A stretch of DNA of 55,607 nucleotides from Myxococcales bacterium (lineage in GTDB: Bacteria > Myxococcota_A > UBA9042), in contig JAGSHB010000016.1 in NCBI GenBank assembly GCA_023954815.1, positions 1 to 55,607 of the forward strand, written 5' to 3'. Under the pieces are notes generated by a model, which was not told where the DNA came from, searched no databases, and saw only the letters and a list, made by a program, of their open reading frames with translations. Within the stretch, counting starts at the first letter, position 1; each line of letters starts with the position of its first letter. Below are positions 18,138 through 26,359 of the stretch, piece after piece. The position numbers and the translations under genes are program-made.

Positions 18138-18695
18138 ATGACCCCTGCCGCCCTTCTCCGCGCCGATGCGGCCGCATTGTTGGCCGCTTATCAGACGGAC
18201 GACCCTGTTGAGGCGGGCTATCTCGACCGCATGCGCGCGCTCTGTGCGGTGCCGGCCAATCCCTTCTCGAGAGCGCACGAGGTGCCGGGGCACTTTACCG
18301 CCAGCGCTTTTGTGCTGAGCCCTGATGAGGCGCAGTTGCTGCTCATTCGGCATCGAAAATTACGTCGTTGGCTCCAGCCGGGCGGTCATTTTGAGGCCAG
18401 TGATGGCTCGGTGGACGAGGCGACCCGGCGTGAAATTACCGAAGAAACCGGCATAGAAGCGCTGGTTGAGCTCGGCCCAGGTCTGTTTGACGTCGATATC
18501 CACAAGATTCCGGCCCATGGCTCCGAACCGGGCCATGACCACCTCGATCTGCGCATGGCCTATCGCGCACAGAGCTGGACCCTGGCCGATACGGATGAAG
18601 TGGACGACGTTCGCTGGGTGGCGCTGGCGGAAGTGGCGAACATGGAAACGGACGCTTCGGTGCTGCGGGCGGTGGCGCGGCTATTGGCTCGGTAG
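18138..18695 (+). CDS. Nudix hydrolase
   Basis: 185 aa from the ATG at 18138. The Nudix box is present as PGGHFEASDGSVDEA then TRREITEETGIE. Relative to the textbook GX5EX7REUXEEXGU it has one extra residue and Asp in place of the first Glu, a variant frequent in a subgroup with a C-terminal D..VRWV segment, also seen here (DEVDDVRWVAL). The metal-binding REITEE core is intact. Substrate is a nucleoside-diphosphate-linked compound, not predictable further. It is transcribed away from thiC across about 145 bp. Confidence 0.88.
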   Translation: MTPAALLRADAAALLAAYQTDDPVEAGYLDRMRALCAVPANPFSRAHEVPGHFTASAFVLSPDEAQLLLIRHRKLRRWLQPGGHFEASDGSVDEATRREITEETGIEALVELGPGLFDVDIHKIPAHGSEPGHDHLDLRMAYRAQSWTLADTDEVDDVRWVALAEVANMETDASVLRAVARLLAR

Positions 18696-18764
18696 CGCGC
18701 GGAAAGAACAAGCACTTGCATCCGGCGATTGCCCTAGCGAACATGGCAACAACGGAGGTCGCTC

Positions 18765-19310
18765 ATGGAAAGCAGATTGCGAAGTCGGCGTGACAAGGAC
18801 GCCACGCGGCTGATCCCCTGGCTGCAGCAGCGCAATGAGGCGATCAAGACCATGGGGCAGGACGCGGCACATGAGTTGCTGAGTCACGCCCAGGTGCGTC
18901 GCTATTCCCGCAACACCGTGATCCAGGAGCAGCATACCCCTGCGACTTGGCTGTACATCGTGACCGAAGGCACCATTACCGTGCGCGTCGAAAGTGAGGG
19001 TATCTACCGCGAACTCTTCAGCTACGAGCCGGGGCAGGCGGCCGGGCTGCTTGCGCTCCTCGATCAGCGTGATGCCTCGTACCAGATCTACGCCAGCCGC
19101 GACTGTGAAGTGGTGCGCATCGACACCGACCACCTCGCTCAGCTGCGCGCCGCCTTTCATCCGCTGGCGATCAAGGTGCTGTACGCCTTCATGCCGATGC
19201 TGACAGACCACCAGCGGGAACTCGACGATCGTGCAGCAAAGCTGGCTGCGCGCAAAAACGCCTCAGTTGTGGGCTCCGGCCAGACATTTCGGCGTGACGA
19301 CCGCGGATAA
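18765..19310 (+). CDS. Stand-alone cyclic-nucleotide-binding (CAP-ED) domain protein
   Basis: 181 aa. Residues about 35-150 form a CRP/FNR-type effector domain: LLSHAQVRRYSRNTVI, ATWLYIVTEGTITVRVE, FSYEPGQAAGLLALLD, and YQIYASRDCEVVRID. The phosphate-binding cassette is degenerate (GLLALLDQRDASYQIYA instead of GE..L......R.A), so cyclic-nucleotide binding is doubtful. After the C-helix there is only a short basic tail and no winged-helix DNA-binding domain. It may be a regulatory subunit for an unlinked partner. Confidence 0.78.
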   Translation: MESRLRSRRDKDATRLIPWLQQRNEAIKTMGQDAAHELLSHAQVRRYSRNTVIQEQHTPATWLYIVTEGTITVRVESEGIYRELFSYEPGQAAGLLALLDQRDASYQIYASRDCEVVRIDTDHLAQLRAAFHPLAIKVLYAFMPMLTDHQRELDDRAAKLAARKNASVVGSGQTFRRDDRG

Positions 19311-19355
19311 TCGTACGGATCGTCGAATCAAGTGCGATTCGTATAGGGAGCATCG

Positions 19356-19640
19356 ATGGCCACCAAGAAAGCCAAGGCGAAAGAAGCAGAGCCAGAAACA
19401 GAGGACGACTTGCTCGGCGACATCAAGAGTCTGCCGCGGGTCGAATCGATCGGCGTCGAGACAAGGGTCATGTACACCGAGCCCAAAGAAGAGCCAGACC
19501 TGCCCAAGGCCAACATCGAGTGGCGACTGAAGTCGTTCACGCCGAAGAGCAAAAAGCAGTCGGTCACAATGAGTGATCTCGGTATGTCGGGTCGCGCTCG
19601 CGGTGGTGTGGAGCCAGCCCGTCGCAAACGGCGCGACTAG
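19356..19640 (+). CDS. Small charged protein of unknown function
   Basis: 94 aa. The ATG at 19356 has AGGGAG about 8 bases upstream, and the frame lies 45 bp after the cyclic-nucleotide domain gene. Lys/Ala/Glu-rich N-terminus, a central segment with plausible strands (ESIGVETRVMY, NIEWRLKSF), and an Arg/Gly-rich C-terminus. No signal peptide or membrane segment. No family was recognised. Confidence 0.55.
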   Translation: MATKKAKAKEAEPETEDDLLGDIKSLPRVESIGVETRVMYTEPKEEPDLPKANIEWRLKSFTPKSKKQSVTMSDLGMSGRARGGVEPARRKRRD

Positions 19641-19668
19641 TTTCTACGTTGCCGTATGAGTGAAGAGC

Positions 19669-19688
19669 CGCCACCTCGGAAGGTGGCG
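19669..19688. terminator. Hairpin terminator between convergent operons
   Basis: An 8-bp perfect stem, CGCCACCT (19669-19676) and AGGTGGCG (19681-19688), closes a 4-base loop. It lies in the 51-bp gap between the small charged gene (+) and the end of the ccm operon (-), so it can act in both directions. No U-run is present. Confidence 0.55.
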
Positions 19689-19691
19689 AGC

Positions 19692-19853
19692 CTACGCCGC
19701 GTCGTCTTGCTGCTGCCGACGGGCTTTCTTTCGCGCCTCGGCGTTGCGCTGCTCTTGCTGCTCTGCCAGCAGCATCTTGCGACCGTAGATCCAGCCAAAA
19801 ATCGCACCAGCGAGAACGACCGCTGGGATAAAGAAGATGTGGGAGGTGGTCAT
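19692..19853 (-). CDS. Small membrane protein, last gene of the ccm operon
   Basis: 53 aa. The ATG at 19853 overlaps the stop of the CcmD-like gene (ATGA). One hydrophobic helix (about residues 5-25, IFFIPAVVLAGAIFGWIYG) is followed by a highly charged Arg/Lys/Glu/Gln coiled tail. Its size and layout resemble tiny CcmD-type scaffold peptides, but a CcmD-like gene already precedes it. Probably an inner-membrane accessory of the heme exporter; function not shown. Confidence 0.6.
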   Translation of the reverse strand: MTTSHIFFIPAVVLAGAIFGWIYGRKMLLAEQQEQRNAEARKKARRQQQDDAA

Positions 19854-20191
19854 GCCGCGTCTCCACCGGTCAGCACGTCCACGCGCTCGCTGAGCTCGGT
19901 CAATTCTGCCTCGACTTTGGCCTGGCGGAGCAGTGTTCGCCCGACGAATGTGCCGACGAGCGCCCACATGATCATGTAGGCCGCCAACAGGAGCGATCCG
20001 CCCGATACGCTCTCTTCTTTGTAGCGGGATAGGTCACGTGGCGGCGCTGCTTTGGCTGCCGCGGCGGCGCCAGACTTGGCTGACGGCGCGGCCACCTTGG
20101 CAGCAGCCTGTGCTGGGGGCGCCTCAGCAAAAACCGGCGCGCTGACCATCATGGCGAGTGCAGCGCAAATCAGTAGGGCGGTGCGAAACAT
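19850..20191 (-). CDS. CcmD-like protein with signal peptide
   Basis: 113 aa. N-terminal signal (residues 1-22), an Ala/Pro/Lys linker, then SLLLAAYMIMWALVGTFVG (a membrane helix) followed by a short amphipathic coil with ELTELSERVD. The helix-plus-coil part resembles CcmD, the small protein that helps release holo-CcmE from the CcmABC complex. Normal CcmD is 40-70 aa and lacks the signal and linker. It sits 16 bp after ccmC, the usual place for ccmD, which supports the call. Confidence 0.65.
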   Translation of the reverse strand: MFRTALLICAALAMMVSAPVFAEAPPAQAAAKVAAPSAKSGAAAAAKAAPPRDLSRYKEESVSGGSLLLAAYMIMWALVGTFVGRTLLRQAKVEAELTELSERVDVLTGGDAA

Positions 20192-20207
20192 AGGGACTCC
20201 AAGCGCG

Positions 20208-20945
20208 CTAGGCGCGACGCTGGCGCAGCTGGTGTGCGGAGAGGGTGAGACGCAAGGCTTGGGCCCGTTGCTGCAGGCGAATATCGCGGTAGCGCGTCAC
20301 CACGAGGACGCTGGCGAAGGTCAGCAGCCCGACAACAGCCAACCAGAACGCGATGCGCATGTCGGCGCTTTGGATGCCGCCGCCCTGAATGACCTGGGGA
20401 TGGTTTCCGCCCCACCACTTCACCGCGACGTGGATCAGGTAGCTGGCCGGTGCAGCCATGACCGCCATCGCCGCGCCGACCCGCCGACCGGTGTGGCTAT
20501 CACCCGACATGGATCGCAGGGCGATGACGCTAATCGCGAGCAGGGTGACCAGCAGACTCAGCGTCAGGCGCGGCTCCCAGGTCCAGTACATGCCCCAGGC
20601 TTTTCGGGCCCACAACGGACCGCTTGTCAGCAGGCAGAGGGAGAACACCACGCCCACTTCCAAGAAGCTGCGGGCGAGCGCGTCGGCCCTGTCGTCGGGG
20701 CGCAAGAGGTCAACCAAGCTCATAATCGAGGCGGCGCTGAGGCCGAGCAACATGGCGAATGCCGATCCCACGTGGAAGTAGAAGATCTTCTGCGACAGAC
20801 CGAGCACGATGTCCGATGGCGTGCGGGTCGCGATCCACCACAAGGCGACTTCGATCGTGACCAAGCCGATAGCGAGCAACAAAAGCGCCGCGACGGGGCG
20901 ACGGATGGGCACGCGCAAGGCGTCTGCTGTTGGGCTCGTCTGCAT
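20208..20945 (-). CDS. ccmC: Heme exporter protein CcmC
   Basis: 245 aa, six predicted membrane helices. CcmC presents heme to the chaperone CcmE in cytochrome c maturation. Family features: QKIFYFHVGSAF (first heme-ligand His), the tryptophan-rich WARKAWGMYWTWEPRLT (heme-handling WWD-like loop), and YLIHVAVKWWGGNHPQ with the second His. Located 75 bp after ccmB in the same direction. Confidence 0.93.
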   Translation of the reverse strand: MQTSPTADALRVPIRRPVAALLLLAIGLVTIEVALWWIATRTPSDIVLGLSQKIFYFHVGSAFAMLLGLSAASIMSLVDLLRPDDRADALARSFLEVGVVFSLCLLTSGPLWARKAWGMYWTWEPRLTLSLLVTLLAISVIALRSMSGDSHTGRRVGAAMAVMAAPASYLIHVAVKWWGGNHPQVIQGGGIQSADMRIAFWLAVVGLLTFASVLVVTRYRDIRLQQRAQALRLTLSAHQLRQRRA

Positions 20946-21020
20946 GGGGGTTCAACTCGGGGTTAGGAGAGGCGCCGAGAGCATCTGCGGCCGTCCAACT
21001 GCGCTATTGCATGGGCTTCG

Positions 21021-21689
21021 TCAACGTGCGAGGGCGCGTCCGTGAAGCCAGGGGGACGCTACCACAAAGAGTAAATCGAAAACCAACATCAGGGTGAGCC
21101 AATCGCGCGTGCCCTCGGCTCCAGCGAGGGCGAGCGCCGTCACTTTAACGCCGCCAATGAGCAGCGGCGCCACCGTGGGGTAGAGGACCAGCGGCAGCAG
21201 GACCTCCCGCAGGCGGACGTGCACCAGCAGCGCGCTGCAGAGGGTGCCCACCGTCGCTTGACCGATGAGCCCGAGCAGCAAAGACGCCGCAATCGGCCCG
21301 ATTCCTCGGAGCTCTGCGTTGAAAAATAGCAGCACCATGGGCAGAACGACGACTGTGACCAGACCGGTGAACAGCAGCTGCACCAGGACCTTAGAGACAA
21401 AGAGCGGGACCGTGCCAGCCGACGTGGCAGAGACCAGCTCCAGCGTGCCGCCCTCTTCTTCCGCAGCGAATAGTCGCAGCAGAGACACCGAACTCGAAAA
21501 CAGCAGCGTGACCCAGAGCACTCCGGGCACGTAGCCCTCGGCCGCGGTGCCCTCTTGCAGAAACCCGAAGGCGAATACGAGGACACACAGCACGGCGAAT
21601 AGCAGCGTGAACCCCAGCATCTCGCGCGAACGTGCGGCGATGCGCAGATCCTTCTTGAGCAATAACCAGGTCAGGCGGAGGGCGGTCAT
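21021..21689 (-). CDS. ccmB: Heme exporter permease CcmB
   Basis: 222 aa, about six hydrophobic segments. Membrane subunit of the CcmAB ABC complex, which uses ATP to release holo-CcmE from CcmC and CcmD. Typical CcmB start: LLKKDLRIAARSREML, followed by LWVTLLFSSSVSLLRLFAAEEEGGTLELV split by a loop, matching the family segment W...LFa....l.r.f..E...g.l. Its ATG overlaps the TGA of ccmA (ATGA). Confidence 0.92.
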   Translation of the reverse strand: MTALRLTWLLLKKDLRIAARSREMLGFTLLFAVLCVLVFAFGFLQEGTAAEGYVPGVLWVTLLFSSSVSLLRLFAAEEEGGTLELVSATSAGTVPLFVSKVLVQLLFTGLVTVVVLPMVLLFFNAELRGIGPIAASLLLGLIGQATVGTLCSALLVHVRLREVLLPLVLYPTVAPLLIGGVKVTALALAGAEGTRDWLTLMLVFDLLFVVASPWLHGRALAR

Positions 21690-22366
21690 AACGCCTCCTG
21701 CTGGGTTGTCATGTCGTGTAGGCGGCCATCGTGCAGATGCAGATGCCGATCGGCCTTGGCGATGAGGGCCTGGTCGTGGCTGACCGCCAGGACGGCGGTG
21801 CCTGCGTCGGTCGCTTGACGCAGCAGCGTGCTGAGGGTCTCGCGCCCGCCAGGATCGAGTCCGGTCGACGGCTCATCGAGCAGCCAGATATCCGCTTTCG
21901 AGGCGATAATTCGGGCCAAACCGGTGCGTTGCTGCATGCCGCGCGAGTAGTGGCGGACTCGCCTGTGATGGGCTTCACGCGGCAGTCCGACGCGATCGAG
22001 CAGGGCTTCGGCTTCGGTGTCCGTCAGCGGACGGCCGATAAGACTGGAAAAGAGCTGCAGATTCTCGAGGCCGGTCAAATCGAAGTACAGGCCCGGACGG
22101 TGCTGCAACACGGCGATTCGTTTGGCGAGGTAGTCGGTGGCCACCTCAGACAACGGCACGCTATTGAGCGCTACGCTGCCCTGGGTCGCCTGTGACGCGC
22201 CTCGTAAGATCGCCAGGAGGCTGGTCTTGCCGGCGCCGTTGTGGCCAGAGATGAACAGCAGCTCGCCGGAATGAACGTCCAGATCCAGATCGAGTAGGAC
22301 AAATCGGTCGCCCGCGGCCCAGGCGATGCCGCGCGCCGTCAATGGTGCACTGGCCATCCCGTTCAC
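21686..22366 (-). CDS. ccmA: Cytochrome c biogenesis ATP-binding protein CcmA
   Basis: 226 aa. ABC ATPase with Walker A GHNGAGKTS (about 42-50), Q-loop QHRPGLYFDLTGLEN, signature YSRGMQQRTGLA, Walker B IWLLDEP, and H-loop SHD. The GTG at 22366 overlaps the previous stop (GTGA); an ATG at 22357 is three codons in. The short length and the adjacent CcmB/C identify it as CcmA rather than a generic transporter ATPase. It powers heme-chaperone release at the inner membrane. Confidence 0.9.
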   Translation of the reverse strand: MNGMASAPLTARGIAWAAGDRFVLLDLDLDVHSGELLFISGHNGAGKTSLLAILRGASQATQGSVALNSVPLSEVATDYLAKRIAVLQHRPGLYFDLTGLENLQLFSSLIGRPLTDTEAEALLDRVGLPREAHHRRVRHYSRGMQQRTGLARIIASKADIWLLDEPSTGLDPGGRETLSTLLRQATDAGTAVLAVSHDQALIAKADRHLHLHDGRLHDMTTQQEAL

Positions 22367-23439
22367 CCACGCCGACGCAGGATCGCGGCGAGCGCTAGCA
22401 TGGCCAACAACAGCGCGGTACCGGCGAGCGCCTTTCGCGGCAGCGCTGCGGCTTCTGGGAGGTCTGTGATCCAGATCTTGGCGACCTCACCGAGCGCGAT
22501 GGGCTGAATGAGGGCCAACCCTGCCATGCGATCCTTGCCCTTGTTCTGGCGGCCAGAGCGCGCTGGTTTGTCTGCCAGCACCCGCGGCCGTGTCGGACGC
22601 ACACCGATGGCGGCGACGGCGAGATGCGTCTGCCCCACCGTGCCGCGCAGACCCAGTTGGGCGGGACCTCTCTTCACGGAGATCGGGTAACGGACGCGGA
22701 CGGAAATGGGCCGTCCGGGCGCAAGCGTACCGGTCAGCATGAGCGAGCCATCTTTCTTGGTGATGGTTCCGTCTCCCTCGACAGTCACCTCCACATGGCG
22801 GGCAGCATTTGGGATGGCGCCTCGGTCGAGCACGGTGTTGCGTACGACAGGCGCGAGCAGTGGCAGAGCGAGACTTGCCTTGTCAGTCCAGCGCAAAACG
22901 CCTGGTTTTTCAGCCCGAAAGGTGTAAAGCGACCACACACGCAGGCCACTGTCGCGCACTTCGAGGTTGGCGCGGACGTCGAGGGAAATGTCCTTGGCAC
23001 TCAGCGGCTGACTATAGCGCCCGACGCGCTGACCTGTCTGACGGATAGGCGAAGTTACGGTCTGGCCCTCTTCGCGAAAACGCAGCTTGAGATGGGTCCC
23101 CGGCGCCGGAGGCGGCACTTGGACGACACCCTGCGGGTCGGCGGTGAGCTTGACAGAGGAGACCTCCGCTGCCGGCTTGTCCCCACCGCTCGCCCGAAAA
23201 GTTACCAATTCGACCGTCGTGGCGCTCGCCGGCTTCGGGAGCCCAGCGGCACCAATATCGACGACTTGAACCTGCCAACTCTCAGCCGCGAAAGAGGGGG
23301 CTGGGGCTGTAAGTAGGGGTAAACCGGCCGCAACGATGAGCGTCAACGTGAATAGGCGTAAGCGTTGCCGACCGCGCTGGGCGCGTCGTTTGGCGGCACA
23401 CCATTGCAGAACGCTGTGAAGTGGATTGGAGCGCGCCAT
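22363..23439 (-). CDS. Exported single-TM protein of the ccm operon, unknown function
   Basis: 358 aa from the ATG at 23439, which overlaps the previous stop (TGATG). It has a long N-terminal signal (to about residue 52), an extracytoplasmic region rich in beta strands (several PGT, GRYSQPL and RVRYPISV type segments), and a C-terminal membrane helix (ALAGTALLLAMLALAAIL) ending in RRR. No heme motif (CxxCH) and no thioredoxin fold were seen, so it is neither a cytochrome nor CcmG/CcmH. Its place between a CcmI-like gene and ccmA suggests a periplasmic assembly role. Confidence 0.7.
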   Translation of the reverse strand: MARSNPLHSVLQWCAAKRRAQRGRQRLRLFTLTLIVAAGLPLLTAPAPSFAAESWQVQVVDIGAAGLPKPASATTVELVTFRASGGDKPAAEVSSVKLTADPQGVVQVPPPAPGTHLKLRFREEGQTVTSPIRQTGQRVGRYSQPLSAKDISLDVRANLEVRDSGLRVWSLYTFRAEKPGVLRWTDKASLALPLLAPVVRNTVLDRGAIPNAARHVEVTVEGDGTITKKDGSLMLTGTLAPGRPISVRVRYPISVKRGPAQLGLRGTVGQTHLAVAAIGVRPTRPRVLADKPARSGRQNKGKDRMAGLALIQPIALGEVAKIWITDLPEAAALPRKALAGTALLLAMLALAAILRRRG

Positions 23440-23747
23440 CAACCCTCTCCATCGAGCTGATCGAGGCGCTGCATGGCTGCGACCGCGCGCTGCTCGTATC
23501 GTACGCGCAGCACGTCGTAGTCGGCCTGATCGATCTTGCCGGTATCGAAATCGAATTGAACTTCTCGAAGATTGTGCAGGCTGCGCCGCCGAGCGTCTTC
23601 GAGTTTGCCGCGCTCTGCGTCCCATGCGCGGGTGCCTTCGTCGCCGGCGGATGAAGCGAGCACGTAAAAACGCAGCGCCTGCACCATGGCAAGCAGCGAA
23701 AACACTGCGACAAGTACGACGGCGATGACCGCTACAGTGGCTTTCAC
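23439..23747 (-). CDS. CcmI-like membrane-anchored coiled-coil protein
   Basis: 102 aa, GTG start overlapping the kinase stop. One N-terminal membrane helix (about 4-28), then a charged helical segment with LHNLREVQFDFDTGKIDQADYDVLRVRYE split over two heptad runs. The element L..DF..GKI...DY..L...YE matches the N-terminal part of CcmI and related cytochrome c biogenesis proteins, where it follows the first membrane span. The TPR part of full CcmI is absent, so this is a short form. Confidence 0.72.
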   Translation of the reverse strand: MKATVAVIAVVLVAVFSLLAMVQALRFYVLASSAGDEGTRAWDAERGKLEDARRRSLHNLREVQFDFDTGKIDQADYDVLRVRYEQRAVAAMQRLDQLDGEG

Positions 23748-24751
23748 CGGTTCTCCTTACCGCCGAGAAATCGGCCCATTAGGCGGGAGCGCTTGCCGTG
23801 GCTCGACGGACGATCCACAGCGGCTCGAAATGCTTGCACAAAGGCGCCCATGTGCGGGTGTCGTTCTTCGGGATCACGTGCGAGCGCGCGGTCGACCGCT
23901 TGGACGACGTTGGACGGTAGATCCTTGCGCAGCGCCCCGAGTGAAACCTCCGGCAATGGCGTCTCCGCGCGCAGGCTGTTGAGCATGCCCCGCGGCCCGG
24001 GTTCCGTTGCCGTAACCGGTCGCCGCCCGGCGAGGGCCTCATAGACGATGCCCGCCAGGCCATACTGATCGGCACGGCCATCGACGATGCCACCGGTCGC
24101 TTGTTCCGGCGCCATGTAAGCGGGTGTGCCCAGTGGATGCTCCAGATCGTACCCCACGCGATACCTGTCCGCCCGCTCATTGATCCGTGTAACCGTTCCG
24201 AAATCAACCATCTTCACCCGCGTCGTACGCAAGCTCGTGTGGGTGAGCAGTAGGTTGGATGGCGTCACGTCGCGGTGCACATAACCAACGCTATGAAGTT
24301 CTGCGAGGCCTTCACCGAGTTGCACCACGATGTCCCGCAGCAGTGACAGGTCGAGGTGCGTCTTCTTCTCGAGCACCTTGGCCATCGTTGGGCCTTCGAC
24401 GTACTCCATCGCGAGGTACGGTCGTTTGTCGGCGACAGTGCCGGTGCGAATGATATCGACGAAACACGGCGCGTGTAGGGCGCCCAGCAGTTTGCCCTCG
24501 CGAAGCAGGGCCAAGCTCGCCCGGCGAAAGTCTGGCTCTCGCAGGCTCAGATACGGCAAGCACAGGACCTTCAATGCCACCGTGCGATCGCCGACAGACT
24601 TCTGCTTAGCCAGGAAAACGTCCGCGTGACTCCCCGTGCCGATCGGGCGCACGATGGAAAATTCCCCGTCGATCAGCTGCCCCAGGACGGGATCGAGCTG
24701 GCTTCTGGAATTGCGTGAGGTGCGTTTGGACGTTTTGGCGTGGTCGTTCAC
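23744..24751 (-). CDS. Soluble Ser/Thr protein kinase leading the ccm operon
   Basis: 335 aa, GTG start. A complete kinase domain and almost nothing else: glycine loop GTGSHADV (38-45), Lys61, catalytic H159RDVTPSN with Asp161, D183FG, GTPAYMAPEQ, and DQYGLAGIVYEAL. The Lys usual two residues after the catalytic Asp is Thr163; similar HRDVSPxN loops are common in myxobacterial kinases, so activity is still likely. No TM segment or sensor domain. Its stop overlaps the next start, placing it first in an eight-gene operon otherwise devoted to cytochrome c maturation. Confidence 0.87.
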   Translation of the reverse strand: MNDHAKTSKRTSRNSRSQLDPVLGQLIDGEFSIVRPIGTGSHADVFLAKQKSVGDRTVALKVLCLPYLSLREPDFRRASLALLREGKLLGALHAPCFVDIIRTGTVADKRPYLAMEYVEGPTMAKVLEKKTHLDLSLLRDIVVQLGEGLAELHSVGYVHRDVTPSNLLLTHTSLRTTRVKMVDFGTVTRINERADRYRVGYDLEHPLGTPAYMAPEQATGGIVDGRADQYGLAGIVYEALAGRRPVTATEPGPRGMLNSLRAETPLPEVSLGALRKDLPSNVVQAVDRALARDPEERHPHMGAFVQAFRAAVDRPSSHGKRSRLMGRFLGGKENR

Positions 24752-25063
24752 GTTGACTCGTTGCGGGGGAGCGGCCGTGGGGCGCGGCCGGGCAGGGGGC
24801 GCAGTATGCCACGCTCGCTTTGAAAATTCACGACTCGTAGCATCGGATCGGCGCGCTTACACAGACCGCAACGAGCTGAAATCTCGGGCTCGACCGTGAG
24901 TCATGGCCCGAAAAACCCCGAAAATCAGGGCGCCAGCAACCTATACCGCGCTAGGCGGCCTGCAATGTTTAGGCTGTGGCGGGCACGCCTGCGAGAGGGC
25001 GTCCCCGCGAAAAGCTGGGGTCGTGCGTTGCCGATGGCCGAGACCTCGGTCTATCCTCCGCTC
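24752..25063. other. Divergent intergenic region, ccm operon versus pentapeptide gene
   Basis: 312 bp. The right half is open in the frame of the pentapeptide protein from 24896, but the added residues are Arg-rich and unlike the family, so it is treated as non-coding. Both promoters should lie here. Nothing else was recognised. Confidence 0.4.
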
Positions 25064-26215
25064 ATGAGTGACCTGAATCAAATCGCCAACGCGCGTGACT
25101 TTGTCCAACAACTCCGCACCGGCCGGATGCATCGCGTCGAGGTGGCGCCTTGTGACCTCGGCCAACATGGCGGCACTGAGTTCGGCCCAGCCAGCTGGAA
25201 TCACGTCCGAATGACGGGTACGAAGCTCGTCGGCCTGTGGATTCGTGATCTCAAGGTGGATCGCTGGTTTGCCCGTGGCGTGCTGCTGAACGGTACGCGC
25301 TTCGAGGGTGCTCAACTCAGCAGCGTGTCGATTAGCAACTCCCAAGCGATGGCCCTGCAATGGCCAAAGGCTGTGTTGCAGGGGTGCCGCTTCAGTGAGA
25401 CAGCGCTCACCAACGCGAATTTATCGCGCGCCGCGCTGACGGGTTGCCACTTCGATATCTCCGACCTCAACCACACAAACCTGACGGAGGCGCTGCTGCT
25501 CAATTGCCGGTTTACAGACTCCCGGCAGGGCGGGGCGGTGGTCGACAACGTCAATCTGTCTGGCGCGGTGCTGTGCGGCGTCGATCTACGCGGCGCGGGG
25601 CTGTTTCGTGCCAATTTTGACGGCGCGGTGTTGGTTGATGTCGATCTCCGCGACGCGAATCTCGTGGATGCTAACTTCCGCAATGCGGTGATGATTGGCT
25701 GCAAGACCGATCGTGCTGACATGTCTGGTGAGACGGAGCGGCAGGTGCGCAACGCCGCCGGCGGGATCGCCGACATCACACGCACATTGCTGGCGCACCA
25801 CGAGCCAGCACAGCTGGCGATGATCACCGCTGCAGTGCTGGCCGCGATGGCCGACCTGGAGCGCCCAGCCGCTGCTGCAAGTCCGGCTGCCGCCGCGACC
25901 ACCGGAGATCCGGTTGCCGAGCTGGTGCAGTTGCAGTTCCCGACGCTCATTCGCGAGCTTCAGGGGCGCGGCGGGCCCACGGAACTGGGCCGTTTGCGCG
26001 TAGAGGGCGACCATGTCTACGCCCGGGGCATCGACGGCAACGAAGTTCGCTTGACCGCCCAAGAGCGCTCGGCGCCCGTACGACCACCGGTGATGCGGGA
26101 TCCAAAGCCAGCGCCCGCGACGCCCCGCCCGGCTGCACCTGCGCCGCCAGATCCAGCGCCTGCCGCGCCGCCAAGCTACGGTGACTTCGACGCTGCTGGC
26201 CTAGAGATCGACTAG
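25064..26215 (+). CDS. Pentapeptide-repeat protein
   Basis: 383 aa from the ATG at 25064; ATG 25034 is also possible and neither has a clear Shine-Dalgarno. Residues about 50-225 contain consecutive A(D/N)LXX-type pentapeptides (for example TNANLSRAALTGC, NHTNLTEALLLNC, DLRGAGLFRANFDGA, DLRDANLVDANF), which form a right-handed quadrilateral beta helix. Residues 250 onward are Ala/Pro-rich linkers around a small domain (TELGRLRVEGDHVYARGIDG). No signal or membrane segment. Some pentapeptide proteins mimic DNA, but this one cannot be assigned. Confidence 0.85.
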   Translation: MSDLNQIANARDFVQQLRTGRMHRVEVAPCDLGQHGGTEFGPASWNHVRMTGTKLVGLWIRDLKVDRWFARGVLLNGTRFEGAQLSSVSISNSQAMALQWPKAVLQGCRFSETALTNANLSRAALTGCHFDISDLNHTNLTEALLLNCRFTDSRQGGAVVDNVNLSGAVLCGVDLRGAGLFRANFDGAVLVDVDLRDANLVDANFRNAVMIGCKTDRADMSGETERQVRNAAGGIADITRTLLAHHEPAQLAMITAAVLAAMADLERPAAAASPAAAATTGDPVAELVQLQFPTLIRELQGRGGPTELGRLRVEGDHVYARGIDGNEVRLTAQERSAPVRPPVMRDPKPAPATPRPAAPAPPDPAPAAPPSYGDFDAAGLEID

Positions 26216-26267
26216 GGCGTCAGCACGCGACACGGTCGCCACCACACCGTCGGGCATCGCCTCCAAA

Positions 26268-26314
26268 AACGAACGGCGCCGCGCAGCTCGTGAGCTACGC
26301 GGCGCCGTTTCGTT
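26268..26314. terminator. Strong bidirectional hairpin terminator
   Basis: A 22-bp near-perfect stem with one mismatch and one bulged base around a 2-base loop. Arms AACGAACGGCGCCGCG and CGCGGCGCCGTTTCGTT continue into AGCTC/GAGCT. It lies between the convergent pentapeptide (+) and PilZ (-) genes and serves both. Confidence 0.8.
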
Positions 26315-26359
26315 GGAGGGCGAGCCTGGCGAGTCTACCAGGGCTCGCGAGCGTGTCGT

